From: Paranoxybacillus sp035645275
GTDB taxonomy: Bacteria; Bacillota; Bacilli; Bacillales; Anoxybacillaceae
NCBI GenBank assembly: GCA_035645275.1
Contig: DASQMX010000026.1
Coordinates: 496,001 to 560,000, forward strand
DNA: 64,000 nucleotides
Reading direction: 5' to 3'
Below the pieces are notes generated by a model. That model was not told the DNA's origin, did not search any database, and saw only the letters and a list, made by a program, of their open reading frames with translations. This document shows positions 44,324 to 53,758 of this stretch, piece after piece (position 1 is the first letter of the stretch; each line of letters opens with the position of its first letter). The translations under genes and the position numbers were made by a program.

Positions 44324-45505
44324 TTATAAATTATTTACTTTTGAATGTTCTTGCTCTCCAATCCTCTCCTGTTTTTCTTTAAACATCCACTTTAATAATG
44401 GAGGAGTGACTAATGTTGTTATTAACACAACAATAATTAAAACGGTAAACATCGATGGCTCTATAACGCTTTTTTCCAGACCAAGCGTGGCTAAAATAAG
44501 AGCAACCTCACCGCGCGAAACCATTCCCGCTCCTACGCGCAACGAACTTTTCCATTCATATCCAGCCAATTTCGCCCCAACACCGCTGCCAATTAATTTC
44601 GTTAAAATCGCCAGCAAGCCTAACGGAACGACTAACCAGGCATGCTGCCCTAACCCATTAACCTCAGCGTTAAAGCCAACGCTTACAAAAAAGATTGGTA
44701 CGAAAAACGAATAGCTTACAATTTCTGTTTTCTCCATAATTGTATGTCCATATAAGGTCGAACCGATTGCTATTCCCGCTATATAGGCACCAATAAAAGC
44801 GGCAACCCCTGTTAACTCTGCAAAATAGGCAAAGACAAAACAAATGGTAATCGCAGCTCCTACAGATGCTTGTGGTACCCTCATCGCTGATAATTTTTGC
44901 AGTAACAATGGAACGATTTTCCAAGCGACAAAAATAGCGATAACGAAAAATGCAATTTTCTTTAATACAATCGTTCCTATACTAACATCTTCGCCCATAA
45001 AACTCATAAGAAAGGCAAGAAGAATAATAACAACAATATCATCAAGAACAGCGGCTCCTAAAATAGCCATTCCCTCTTTTGATTTCAGTCTGCCCATTTC
45101 CCGTAAAACCTGCACAGTAATGCTGACGCTTGTTGCTGTTAAAACTAACCCAAAAAACAAGGAATTTAACATATTTAACCCAAGGATGACCCCTGTGTAA
45201 TATCCGCCAATAAATGGTAAAACAATCCCACCAAACCCAACAAACGTAGCCGCTTTTGCACTTTTTTTGAATTCTTTTAAATCAGTCTCTAATCCCGCTA
45301 GAAACATAAGGAGAATAACACCGATTGTACTCAATTCTTTAATGATTTCACTTTGTTCGACAAGACCAAATACAGCAGGACCTATTAAAATTCCGACCGC
45401 CAATTGTCCTAATACAGATGGCTGACCAAATCTTACACTAATATGTCCAGCTAATTTTGCCGCTATAAAAATTATTGCTAATTGTATAATGAGCATATCT
45501 AGCAT
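44324..45505 (-). CDS. Cation:proton antiporter, CPA2 family (KefB/NapA-like)
   Basis: A 393-aa integral membrane protein of about 12-13 hydrophobic helices covering the Na+/H+ exchanger domain (FGQPSVLGQLAVGILIGPAVF; LGAAVLDDIVVIILLAF with the transport-site Asp-Asp pair; VGAGMVSRGEVALILATLGL). No TrkA-N domain follows, so it is not a full KefB. Monovalent cation (Na or K) exchange for protons is likely; the specific ion is not decided by sequence. Confidence 0.88.
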   Translation of the reverse strand: MLDMLIIQLAIIFIAAKLAGHISVRFGQPSVLGQLAVGILIGPAVFGLVEQSEIIKELSTIGVILLMFLAGLETDLKEFKKSAKAATFVGFGGIVLPFIGGYYTGVILGLNMLNSLFFGLVLTATSVSITVQVLREMGRLKSKEGMAILGAAVLDDIVVIILLAFLMSFMGEDVSIGTIVLKKIAFFVIAIFVAWKIVPLLLQKLSAMRVPQASVGAAITICFVFAYFAELTGVAAFIGAYIAGIAIGSTLYGHTIMEKTEIVSYSFFVPIFFVSVGFNAEVNGLGQHAWLVVPLGLLAILTKLIGSGVGAKLAGYEWKSSLRVGAGMVSRGEVALILATLGLEKSVIEPSMFTVLIIVVLITTLVTPPLLKWMFKEKQERIGEQEHSKVNNL

Positions 45506-45535
45506 CGTTTTCCCTCATCTCCTCGATATTTTTCT

Positions 45536-45895
45536 TTATTCCTCAACCGCAGGTGCTGGCTTATTCACAGGCTGTGGTGTATCTTCATAAAACGATTTTC
45601 CAACGAGCCAAGAAATAACGGAAAACAGCAAGATCAGCAATGCCCCAACAACAGCTGTTTTCCGCTTCCATTTTCTCATTTTTAAGACAAATTCCGTTTC
45701 TCCTAGCTGAGAAGATGACATTGCATGCTCTAATTTGTCATCTTGTTCTTTTTGACTTATCAATTCCTTGTAGAACGCTTGACACTGCTCACATTCATTT
45801 AAATGTTCTTTTACATATTGAGACGATTGTTCCTTTAATGTTCTTTTTACAAAATGCGGAAGGAGGTCTTGAACAATTTCACATTGCTTATTCAT
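45536..45895 (-). CDS. Zinc-finger (zf-HC2) membrane protein, anti-sigma-like
   Basis: A 119-aa protein with an N-terminal zinc-binding helix-turn (KEHLNECEQCQAF, HxxxCxxC at about residues 30-38), a linker, and one membrane helix (VGALLILLFSVISWLVG) with a short outside tail. This is the layout of ECF anti-sigma factors. No sigma gene is adjacent on either strand, so it is an orphan here. It is 30 nt upstream of the antiporter, possibly co-transcribed. Confidence 0.8.
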   Translation of the reverse strand: MNKQCEIVQDLLPHFVKRTLKEQSSQYVKEHLNECEQCQAFYKELISQKEQDDKLEHAMSSSQLGETEFVLKMRKWKRKTAVVGALLILLFSVISWLVGKSFYEDTPQPVNKPAPAVEE

Positions 45896-46262
45896 AGTGA
45901 ATCACCTCTTTATATGTTTTTCTCAGAAGCAACTTTTCGGGAAACGGCTGTGAAAGAAATAAAGGTTGTATGTAGAGGGGATTGAGCGGTATGTTGGAGA
46001 TGTTATTGCCGCACAAAAGACAATAAGCAACAAATTAAAAAGTGATTGTATGATGGCTGTGTTGTGGTCGTGTTTCTTATTACTTTTTAAAACAAAATGT
46101 ACACTCTTCATTACGACTATTAAGGCTGTCTCTCCGTCCTAATCTAATAAATACTTATGTAATAAACGAGTTGTCCTATTCTAATATAGAATTCAGCTAG
46201 GCTTTTTAAATTCAAACTAAGCGAGATTAATAAGACTTCTTCCAAGTAAAATTTGCAAAAAA

Positions 46263-46294
46263 AAAGAAACGAAAACAGTTGATTTCGTTTCTTT
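46263..46294. terminator. Hairpin with A/T flanks between the VOC and zinc-finger genes
   Basis: Perfect 12-bp AAAGAAACGAAA / TTTCGTTTCTTT stem, 8-nt loop. It probably terminates the VOC gene. The rest of 45896-46541 shows no gene. Confidence 0.7.
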
Positions 46295-46541
46295 CATCAC
46301 TAGATATATTTATTTGTTAATTCATCCGATACAACGAGCGGTAATAACCAATGATATTCTAAACAAAATTTTGAGCCTTTTTGCTTTGAGCATGTATAAG
46401 ACAAAATCCTGTCTTTTTGAAGCCTGTAATAAAATGAAGTTTAAAGAATTTAACAACGAATTACAAATACTATTTTGAAAAAGGAAGTAAACCTAATAAT
46501 CCCCAGGTTTTATACCGAATTTTATTTATTTTAATTGTTAT

Positions 46542-47198
46542 TCATATAGAAAATAACGTTGTCTGAAAAGGATCAATGATTTCGAACAATTGGTGGGAAC
46601 TAAATTGTACGGAATGTAGACGAAGCTTTTCATGATGAAGGAACTCCAATTCCCAATCTCCAGCGGTGAGTACTACTTTTTCATGAGAATTTATTTTTAA
46701 TTGAATATCTAGCACTTCTGCTATTGTTTTTGGATGTTCGTGAAAATGCATGCTGATTGTCATCCGTTTTATTAACATATCATTTTCTTCTGCTACCACA
46801 TCTTGATGCCTCTGTAACTCAATTCTAAATTTCCAAGGTGTTACAATAAAAGTTCTTCTTTCTCCTTCATTGATTTTCCAATTCATCTGCTGGGCTCGTT
46901 GTATGATAGTTTTATATTGCTCTTGAGAAACAAGCAAACCAATATGGTCAAATAGATCTTTTTTTCCATTTCCAAACGTAATATTAGTTTTTCCCTTTCT
47001 CATTTCAATGATTCGAAAGATAATATTCTCCTGTCTAAAATCGTCCCAAGTTAGAGGAGGATTAAATGTTTTTATATCCCCGTTCACTTTGCCAATTCTT
47101 AATGTTACTTTAAAGCCAAGATTGCTGTAAAACGTTTCGACCTCTTCCACCTTATCGGTCCACCAGTGGTAATGAAAAAGCTGTCGCAATTTAATCAC
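46542..47198 (-). CDS. VOC-superfamily (glyoxalase-like) protein
   Basis: A 218-aa protein with a vicinal-oxygen-chelate module at the N-terminus (FHYHWWTDKVEEVETFYSNLGF; LFDHIGLLV) and a second, degenerate half. His residues in the first module could bind metal. Substrate and pathway are unknown; it is not part of an obvious operon. Confidence 0.75.
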   Translation of the reverse strand: MIKLRQLFHYHWWTDKVEEVETFYSNLGFKVTLRIGKVNGDIKTFNPPLTWDDFRQENIIFRIIEMRKGKTNITFGNGKKDLFDHIGLLVSQEQYKTIIQRAQQMNWKINEGERRTFIVTPWKFRIELQRHQDVVAEENDMLIKRMTISMHFHEHPKTIAEVLDIQLKINSHEKVVLTAGDWELEFLHHEKLRLHSVQFSSHQLFEIIDPFQTTLFSI

Positions 47199-47355
47199 CT
47201 CTATTTTTTATATTTTACGATGTATCGCTTCTGTGAATATCTAAAAACATCTCCATTTCAATATGATTATAATTCATATTTGCTTATATCAACTTCGGAG
47301 AAAATGTTGAATTTTTATTAGACTTTAGTCGTAAGTTTATGTCTCACAAAAAATA

Positions 47356-47382
47356 AAAGGAATGGAGTAACTCCATCCCTTT
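47356..47382 (-). terminator. Terminator of the ribonucleotide reductase gene
   Basis: AAAGG-g-ATGGAGT / ACTCCAT-t-CCTTT type hairpin followed by TATTTTTTG on the minus strand, just after the stop. Confidence 0.75.
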
Positions 47383-47388
47383 CACCTT

Positions 47389-50300
47389 CTATAACCCACA
47401 CTTCAACTGCGCACCGCAGCTTACGCATGTATTGCAACCACCGATTTCTTCTACCGTACCCTCGCGGCAAACCGGACAAATGTTGCCGACTTCAGAGCCG
47501 ATCGTTACATCCGTTGAGCGTAAATCTTGAATCGTATCTACCAACACAACGGCACGTTTTGTTTCTTGTTCTTTTTCTTCTGGAATTAACTCAAGCTGTT
47601 CTTCAAACGTGTTTTCTTCTGCTTTCAATGTCAATACTTGCGCATCGCGGCTTCCGTCGACATAAACGGTACCGCCTTTGGCGCCGCATCTCCATAGACG
47701 CTCGTACACTTTTTGTACTTGCTCGACTGTATAGCCTCTTGGTGCGTTGACCGTTTTTGAAAGACTTGAATCAACCCAGCGTTGAATGATGCATTGTACA
47801 TCAGCATGCGCTTCTGGCGATAAATCCATCGCTGTGACAAACCAATGCGGCAAGTTATTTGGATCCGCTTCTGGATGTTTGTCCAAATATTCTTGAACAA
47901 TATCCGCTTTGACTTCAATAAACTTGCCAAGACGACCGCTACGGTAGTAAGAGAATGAGAAGTAAGGCTCTAATCCTGTTGACACGCCGACCATGGTTCC
48001 TGTACTCACTTATGTTACTTCTACCTCTTCGATAGAAGGCGGGATCATTAGCACCCGCTCCATATGTCGCCATATGGGTCAGACTATATCTTCAACCAAG
48101 TTTCTTTTGAATGTCTCTTGCGATGACAAGGATATTCACATAGAGTTATTAAATTAGATAAATCATTTGCCTTTTCCCAGTCGCCGTTGAAAGCCTTTTT
48201 CTGTCTTAATATAAAATGATTATAAAACAGAACTAATGTTCCTGTTAAGAAACTTGGTTGCTCGGCGTATAGTCGTTGAGGGGTCAGCCACGACTTCCCT
48301 GCGGATTGTCTGGTAGGATGAAATCCAACACTCTTGCATTTTTACCCTTTATTGTGCTGGCAAGGCACAGGTAGCAAGAGATACACCAGAGTTCCCCGCA
48401 TACAGCCGAGTTTGCACTGTATTTTTACAAATACAGGGGGCAATTTATTTACCCGTAGGAGCCACAGTCAGCAAGTGTGAATTGCGAATACCGTATTTCA
48501 AAATGTCTTGGCGAATATCTTCCGGCATTTTTTTCATATAGCCTGTATTAATAAAGGCTTGTCTTAATTTTTGCGTTTCTTCTTTCGTTTCACCAACGAG
48601 GAACGGGAAGCTGCCTTTTTCTTTCGCAAGCTCAATCGACGCGCGGTACGCTGTCGTCGCGATGGTCTTAAACACTTCATCGACCAACTTGTTTCCTTCT
48701 TCGGAGCCGTATTCTTTTTCGCAATAAATCAGCAAGTCCGCCAAGCCCATCACACCTAAGCCGATACGACGTTCACCGAGCGCTTGCTTTTTGTTTTCCT
48801 CAAGGAAATAAGGGGTTGCGTCAATGACGTTATCTTGCATTCTCACGCCGATTTCCACGGTGCGTTTTAGCTTTTCATAGTCGACGACTTTCTTTTCTTT
48901 GTCGACCATATTCGCTAAGTTCACCGCTGCCAAGTTGCAGACGGAATACGGCGCGAGTGGTTGTTCCAATCTGTTACCCTAGAGGCTTTTTATCCTCTAG
49001 TTCTAACGGTTCATTTCCCGTTAGTTCAGCATACGTTTTCATTAGACATATTGTCTAATGCTGCGGCCTCGTGGGCACTTAAAAGCTTTTAGGTAGTCAG
49101 CTTTTAAGTGGTCAGATTTTTTCTGACAGCATTATATTCTTCAACAATAACCCCTGTATCTTCTTACACCTCTTTCACTTCTATTCAACATTGTGGCTAT
49201 TTCTTTTGTTGATAGTCCATCCCGATACAGTTGGGCAATTTTCAATTTTTCCTCTTCAGTAATAACAGGTTTATGTTTGCTTCTTTTGATTGGTTGTATT
49301 TGATTCCTATTGAGTATAGTTTTAACTACTTGGTGTGTTACTCCCAACATTGAAGCAATCTCTCATAAGGATTTTCCCTCATCTATCCACTTGAGAATCG
49401 TAATTTCTTTTTCTAACAACACTGGCTGACGTTTTGCTTTTTGTCCGCTCTCAGACAAGTTATATCCATTTGGATGTAGCGTACCAAGCTTTTGAATGTA
49501 ATTAATCTCTTTCTCGTTTAATTTTTCTTCAGGAATATTCGTCTCCAGAATAATAAATTCAAATGATTTTCGTCCATATTTTCTTATGGCTTTTGAAATT
49601 AATTGATTTTCATTGGTCTTTAAAAGCTTTAAGTGTTGTTTAAACCTATCTTCTGGATTTTGGATAGTCTGGCCAACATAACATTTTCCATTTATAACGT
49701 TTCTAATTAAATAAATTGAACCTGTCATAACTTTATGAAGAGGTTATTGTTGAAGTTTCAGCTCCTATGCGTTGCCCCTGACTGAGTTTTTAGGCTCAGC
49801 CTTCGGTTCAGGTTCCCATCTCAGGGTTCCTGCTTAATTCCGCAGTTTTTAACGTGAGGCAAATCATTCACCACACGGATTTGTCGCAACCACCTTTTGT
49901 CCGTACGCTCTTGCATTCGTCATATCGTTAGCGTTGTCAATGAAGAAAATACCCGGCTCCGCTGAATATGTCGCGCAAATGTTAATCAACTTCCAAAGCT
50001 CACGCGCGCGGATTTTGCGGTAGACGCGAACGCGATAGCCCATTTTCTCCCATTCACGCACATCGCCGACTTCATGCCATTTCTCATTATAAATGCGCAT
50101 TTCTTCTTCCGAATATGATTCAACATCCGGGAAGCGCAATTCGTATTCCCCGTCTTCTTCGACTGCCTGCATAAACTCCTTCGTCAAGCAGACGGAAATG
50201 TTCGCTCCCGTTAAAAAGTCTGGATTATGCACGCTGTATGTGCCGCCTGTGCGCAATTTTTCTTCGGCTTCTTTAATAATTTTCTCATTGAAACCGCCGT

Positions 50301-51664
50301 AGCCCGGCACGTTTTTATAATTTACAATCGCTTGGTACATCGCGCGTTCTTGCTCGGTTAGCGGCGTAAATTTCAATTTATCTTGCGCTGCTTTTTTAAT
50401 TCCCTCATCCTCCATATTTTCAATCAAATAACGCAAAATGCGCGGATTTTGCATTTTAGAAATGATGAATTCGATAATGTCCGGATGCCAGTCGGCTAAC
50501 ATAATCATTTGAGCGCCACGCTGTTTGTTACTCACTCGTTACCCGAGTGGGCTAGGTCATTTCTGCCTAGCTCTCTAGCTTTCACTAGAGGTCGGACTAT
50601 ATCATCAAAGAGTGGGTTCCTCTTTGTCTCGTGCCCTAAACGAGCGTTACCGCACGTTTAGTCTACTCCTTCCTTAACTGAATGTCTTAGGAAGTTTCGA
50701 TAGTCTCTGAACCTTCATCTCCGTTTCCAGAGATGCTTGGCTGCTGATAGCCCATTGCTCTATCCAACTTATTTTTAAACCGTCACGCTTGCCGTTGCCA
50801 GCTACGTTGTGGTCAAGTTGGCTTTAGGGCGTCCCAGCAATTCACGAGATTTTACTCCCGCCGATTGGCGCTACTTTAACGGGAGCCACCTTGCTCAACA
50901 AGATGGGTTAATTTCGCGATATCATCAAGCCATGAAACCGATCCGGACGATTTTCCGTTTACTCCGCGCGCTAATGTGTTGCGAGGGCGCAGCGTTGAAC
51001 CGTTCGTACCGACACCGCCGCCACGGCTCATAATCTCCATCACTTGTTTCCGATGCTCGGAAATTCCTTCGCGGGAATCCTTCACAAACGGCATGACATA
51101 ACAGTTAAAATAGGTCACATCCGTACCCGAACCGGCTCCATACAACACACGTCCAGCCGGCACGAAATTCAAACTCACTAACTCTTGATAAAACTTTTCG
51201 AACCATTCTTTTCTTTTTTCTTCTGTTTTCTCGACAGCCGCTAACCCGGTTGCGTTTCGTTTGGCGATTTGTTCATAAAACACTTCGAGCGGCTTTTCGA
51301 TTACATCAAGCGAGCGGACGACAACTCCGGTTTCTGCCTCTTTTCCTTCTAGCACATTGCGATACTCTTCTTCTACTAGTACCTTTGCTTTTTTATTTTC
51401 CCAATCAATATCGATAATATATCCGAGACCACGTGCTGGAAATTTCGGGTCTTCTTTTACCGTTAAAACGACAAAATCGCCGACACTTAACGTCAGCTTC
51501 TCCGTGTCTTTAAAGGAATAGCGATCAAGCATCACTAAACGAGAAACGCCTTTATACGTAATTTTCATATCCTCTGTAATCGGATGTACTTGCGTAAAAA
51601 GGCGAATATCCTCATTCAGTTTTTCGATATTAATTTTCATTTTTTCCGAAGACGCAACCGTCAT
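47389..51664 (-). CDS. nrdJ: Adenosylcobalamin-dependent (class II) ribonucleotide reductase, four exons
   Basis: Reduces ribonucleotides to deoxyribonucleotides using coenzyme B12. Exons are 51664-50879, 50520-49870, 48966-48451 and 48006-47389. Joined, they give one uninterrupted frame of 856 codons plus stop, and every junction falls between codons. Key residues are the redox Cys in YFNCYVMPF (188), the radical Cys in NPCGE (478) with Glu 480, and PTGSTGT (649-655). The C-terminal Cys-rich tail (CPVCREG, GGCNTCVSCGAQLKCGL) is typical of this B12 group. No nrdF-like radical subunit is nearby. Expression of active enzyme needs three splicing events. Two NrdR boxes precede the gene. Confidence 0.9.
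48007..48450 (-). ncRNA. Group I intron 3 in nrdJ (444 nt)
   Basis: It lies between ACGGGT of exon 3 and AGTACA of exon 4, ending in G. The P7 strands are ACTAT (within 48269-48274) and GATATAGTCT (48081-48090). A perfect 14-bp stem AAGAAACTTGGTTG type (48093-48106 with 48247-48260) forms a long P8-like arm. The P1 match is short (GGGU/GCCC). No ORF. Confidence 0.88.
48967..49869 (-). ncRNA. Group I-type intron 2 in nrdJ (903 nt) with endonuclease gene
   Basis: Exon 2 ends CGTGTGGT and the intron ends in G before GAACAACCA. The exon end pairs with GCCTCACG at 49853-49860 (7 of 8 pairs, U.G at the splice site, one U.U). A perfect 14-bp stem (49742-49755 with 49139-49152) closes the loop holding the endonuclease ORF, whose stop codon is inside the stem. 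I could not assign P7 with confidence. Confidence 0.82.
49141..49728 (-). pseudogene. GIY-YIG homing endonuclease gene with in-frame TGA
   Basis: ATG 49728 opens a frame with the GIY-YIG motif (GSIYLIRNVINGKCYVGQT, Arg in EDRFKQH) for 121 codons, then TGA at 49365-49363. The same frame continues EIASMLGVTHQVV and ends at 49141 with a second helix-turn-helix (YRDGLSTKEIATMLNRSERGV). Without the TGA the protein would be about 195 aa, a nuclease domain plus DNA-binding tail as in intron-encoded GIY-YIG enzymes. The break fits GKSL-x-EIAS, where x is probably Arg (CGA to TGA). The truncated form keeps the nuclease domain but loses target-binding parts. Confidence 0.85.
50521..50878 (-). ncRNA. 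Group I intron 1 in nrdJ (358 nt)
   Basis: Exon 1 ends CTCCCGT (50885-50879), which pairs perfectly with GCGGGAG (50855-50861) to form P1 with U.G at the splice site. The intron ends in G (50521) before CGTGGCGCT. P7 strands GACTAT (50700-50705) and GATATAGTCC (50594-50603) are present. No ORF. The boundaries restore GGSRRGAQM. Confidence 0.92.
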
Positions 51665-51757
51665 TCTCCAACATCTCCTCTTCTTCCAAATCTTTCTCGT
51701 CTTTCGAATTCTGTCTAGATTAAATTACCATATAGCAACAAAAAAAAGCAACAAAAA

Positions 51758-51806
51758 AATCAATATATAGTATTATTTCCCGTATTACCCATACTACATA
51801 TTGTGT
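51758..51806. promoter_or_regulatory. Pair of NrdR boxes upstream of nrdJ
   Basis: AATCAATATATAGTAT (51758-51773) and ATACTACATATTGTGT (51791-51806) each fit the 16-bp consensus acaCwAtATaTwGtgt with all capital positions kept. Centres are 33 bp apart, about three helical turns, as in known NrdR sites. This predicts repression by NrdR (ATP/dATP sensing). The rest of 51665-52100 holds no gene. Confidence 0.75.
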
Positions 51807-52100
51807 GTTAGGTCAAATCATTACCATTTTGTCAAATAAAAAAAAGAATAGAAAATGGCGAAAAAGGGAGATAACGGTAACAAAATTCCTGATTTTCCGA
51901 TGAAATGAAAAAATATCGGGGTTGCGATGATTCTCTTATGACAAAAAACCTAAAACCAACCTTTGAACTACTCCCACTTTCATTGGGTGATCCCTGCTCA
52001 TTCAGAAATAGAAGTCTTCTTGCCTATTTTAAGAGAAAAAGGGCTTCCTCTCTGAATGCTGTCATCTGCTTATTCAAGAGAGTGAGACCCTTATGAACGA

Positions 52101-52937
52101 TTATCTTCTAAAATTCCATTCATCCGTCTCGTATTTGGTTCTTGCAATTTCATTCACATACTCAAGCTCTTCGCTTGATAACGTATACGGTTCTAAAACG
52201 ATATTAAGCCCTTTCTCAAATCCTTTATAAAAGGCTTCTTTCGCTTCTTCCACCGTTATTTTACGGTCGGTTAGTTCGTTAATCGCAACCGCTTTATTTT
52301 TAAAATTACGCTGCAGCCGCTCTTTGACACGCTCGTTTGGATATTTAAACAAGCTAAACAGCAAATCTTCATCAAGGTCAAGCAAAATAGAACCGTGCTG
52401 CAAAATGACACCTTTTTGCCGCGTTTGCGCGCTTCCCGCCACTTTTCTTCCTTCGACAACAAGCTCATACCAAGACGGAGCATCAAAACAAACAGCTGAG
52501 CGCGGATTTTTTAAATCGGCTTTTTCTTCTTCCGTTTTCGGAATCGCAAAATAAGCATCAAGTCCTAGTAATTTAAATCCTTCTAAAATTCCTTGTGAAA
52601 TAACGCGGTATGCTTCTGTTACCGTTTTTGGCATATTAGGGTGTTCTTCAGACACGATGACACTATACGTTAACTCTTTGTCATGAAGCACACCGCGCCC
52701 ACCTGTCGGGCGTCTCACAAACCCCAGCCCATGTTTTCTTACGGCCTCCATATCAATTTCTTTTTCAACCTTTTGGAAATATCCGATTGATAACGTTGGT
52801 GGATTCCAACCGTAAAAACGAATGGTCGGCGGAATTTTCCCCTCACTATGCCACTCAAGCAACGCTTCGTCCAATGCCATATTAAACGCGGGTGAACAAT
52901 TCCCCGAATCGATAAAACGCCAAATTTCTTTCTCCAT
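52101..52937 (-). CDS. lipM: Octanoyl-[acyl carrier protein] transferase LipM
   Basis: A 278-aa member of the lipoate ligase/LipB fold that moves octanoyl from ACP to GcvH in the first step of lipoate synthesis. Features are RFYGWNPPTLSIGYFQ, RRPTGGRGVLHDKELTYSV, the conserved Cys in SAVCFDAPSWYELVVEGRKVAGSAQTR split across residues 148-175, and the Lys in GRKVAGS. Its products feed both the glycine cleavage and Bkd E2 systems in this window. Confidence 0.92.
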   Translation of the reverse strand: MEKEIWRFIDSGNCSPAFNMALDEALLEWHSEGKIPPTIRFYGWNPPTLSIGYFQKVEKEIDMEAVRKHGLGFVRRPTGGRGVLHDKELTYSVIVSEEHPNMPKTVTEAYRVISQGILEGFKLLGLDAYFAIPKTEEEKADLKNPRSAVCFDAPSWYELVVEGRKVAGSAQTRQKGVILQHGSILLDLDEDLLFSLFKYPNERVKERLQRNFKNKAVAINELTDRKITVEEAKEAFYKGFEKGLNIVLEPYTLSSEELEYVNEIARTKYETDEWNFRR

Positions 52938-52963
52938 CTTTCAACCCTCTTTACTTTTCTTTT

Positions 52964-53137
52964 TTGTCTAGCTCGGCTCGCAACGCCTAGTGGAAAATAA
53001 CCTTCCTCCGTCGAAGCGACAAGCGCTTCTTGTCGGAAGAACATTTTCCTTCGGGGGAGCTAGGATGGCGACATTTCGCCGTTGCCCACAGGACGTGGGC
53101 TGCCTTTAGGCGAAATTGGCGCGCCTCCGCTTTTCTT
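52964..53137. repeat. Modular intergenic repeat, copy 2
   Basis: The same two modules as at 41364-41549 but in order M2 (TTGTCTAGCTCGGCTCGC ... ACATTTTCCTTCGG) then M1 (GAGCTAGGATGGCGACATTT ... CGCCTCCGCTTTTCT). It has an extra GTTGCCCACAGGACGTGGGC hairpin inside M1. It lies between divergent lipM and the rhodanese gene. Confidence 0.75.
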
Positions 53138-53259
53138 TTTATATTTGCCTTTTCTAGTTTAACAAACAAAATAGTTGAATGGAAAACTCTTTGCTTCTTA
53201 TTTATAACACTTATATAATAGAATTTGTCGAAATAAAGAGAGAAAAGGGGGTTCAAGTT

Positions 53260-53634
53260 GTGGAAATCGCATTAATTGTCCTTGGAGCGATTATCGCTTA
53301 TTCCGTCTTCACGTATTTCAGACAACGTAAAATCGTGAAAACGCTCACTCAGGAAGAATTCCGGGCTGGCTATCGTAAAGCGCAGCTCATTGACGTTCGC
53401 GAACCAGAAGAATATGCGGCAGGTCATATTTTAGGAGCGCGCAACATTCCGCTTACACAATTACGTATGCGCATGAAAGAGCTTCGTCCTGACCAGCCGA
53501 TTTATTTATATTGCCAAAGCGGACTTCGCAGCGGCCGAGCCGCACAAATGCTTTACCGTAAAGGATATCGCGACCTTTACCATCTAAAAGGCGGCTTCAA
53601 ACAATGGACAGGGAAAGTGAAAAAGAAAAGCTAA
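53260..53634 (+). CDS. yqhL: Membrane-anchored rhodanese-domain protein YqhL
   Basis: A 124-aa protein with one N-terminal membrane helix (ALIVLGAIIAYSVFTYF) followed by a rhodanese domain with catalytic Cys in YLYCQSGLRSGRAA. GTG 53260 is preferred, with AGGGGG about 8 nt upstream; the earlier ATG frame (53179) includes non-conserved residues. It is a probable sulfurtransferase facing the cytoplasm. Confidence 0.88.
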   Translation: MEIALIVLGAIIAYSVFTYFRQRKIVKTLTQEEFRAGYRKAQLIDVREPEEYAAGHILGARNIPLTQLRMRMKELRPDQPIYLYCQSGLRSGRAAQMLYRKGYRDLYHLKGGFKQWTGKVKKKS

Positions 53635-53665
53635 AGATTCACCAGCTGCGGTGAATCTTTCGTTT
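53633..53665 (+). terminator. Terminator of yqhL
   Basis: AAAGATTCACC / GGTGAATCTTT, perfect 11-bp stem with a short loop, followed by CGTTTT. Confidence 0.85.
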
Positions 53666-53716
53666 TGGCTCATGTTAATCATATTTTTCACTAATTCTGC
53701 CATTAGATGAAATGAC

Positions 53717-53755
53717 AAAAAGTGATTCACCCAAAATGAGGTGAATCACTTTTTA
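53717..53755. terminator. Terminator of the gcv operon
   Basis: AAAAAGTGATTCACC / GGTGAATCACTTTTT, perfect 15-bp stem with A and T runs on both sides; bidirectional. Confidence 0.9.
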
Positions 53756-53758
53756 CGT

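Noticed and set aside
47389..51664. nrdJ as a fragmented pseudogene, or as an intein-containing gene
   Set aside because: Exons join exactly in frame at catalytic motifs with U/G group I borders, while the inserts contain stops and an independent ORF, so neither random decay nor inteins fit.
52000..52080. Possible terminator after lipM (CATTCAGA / TCTGAATG)
   Set aside because: The loop is long, the stem short and there is no T-run, so it is not supported as a terminator.
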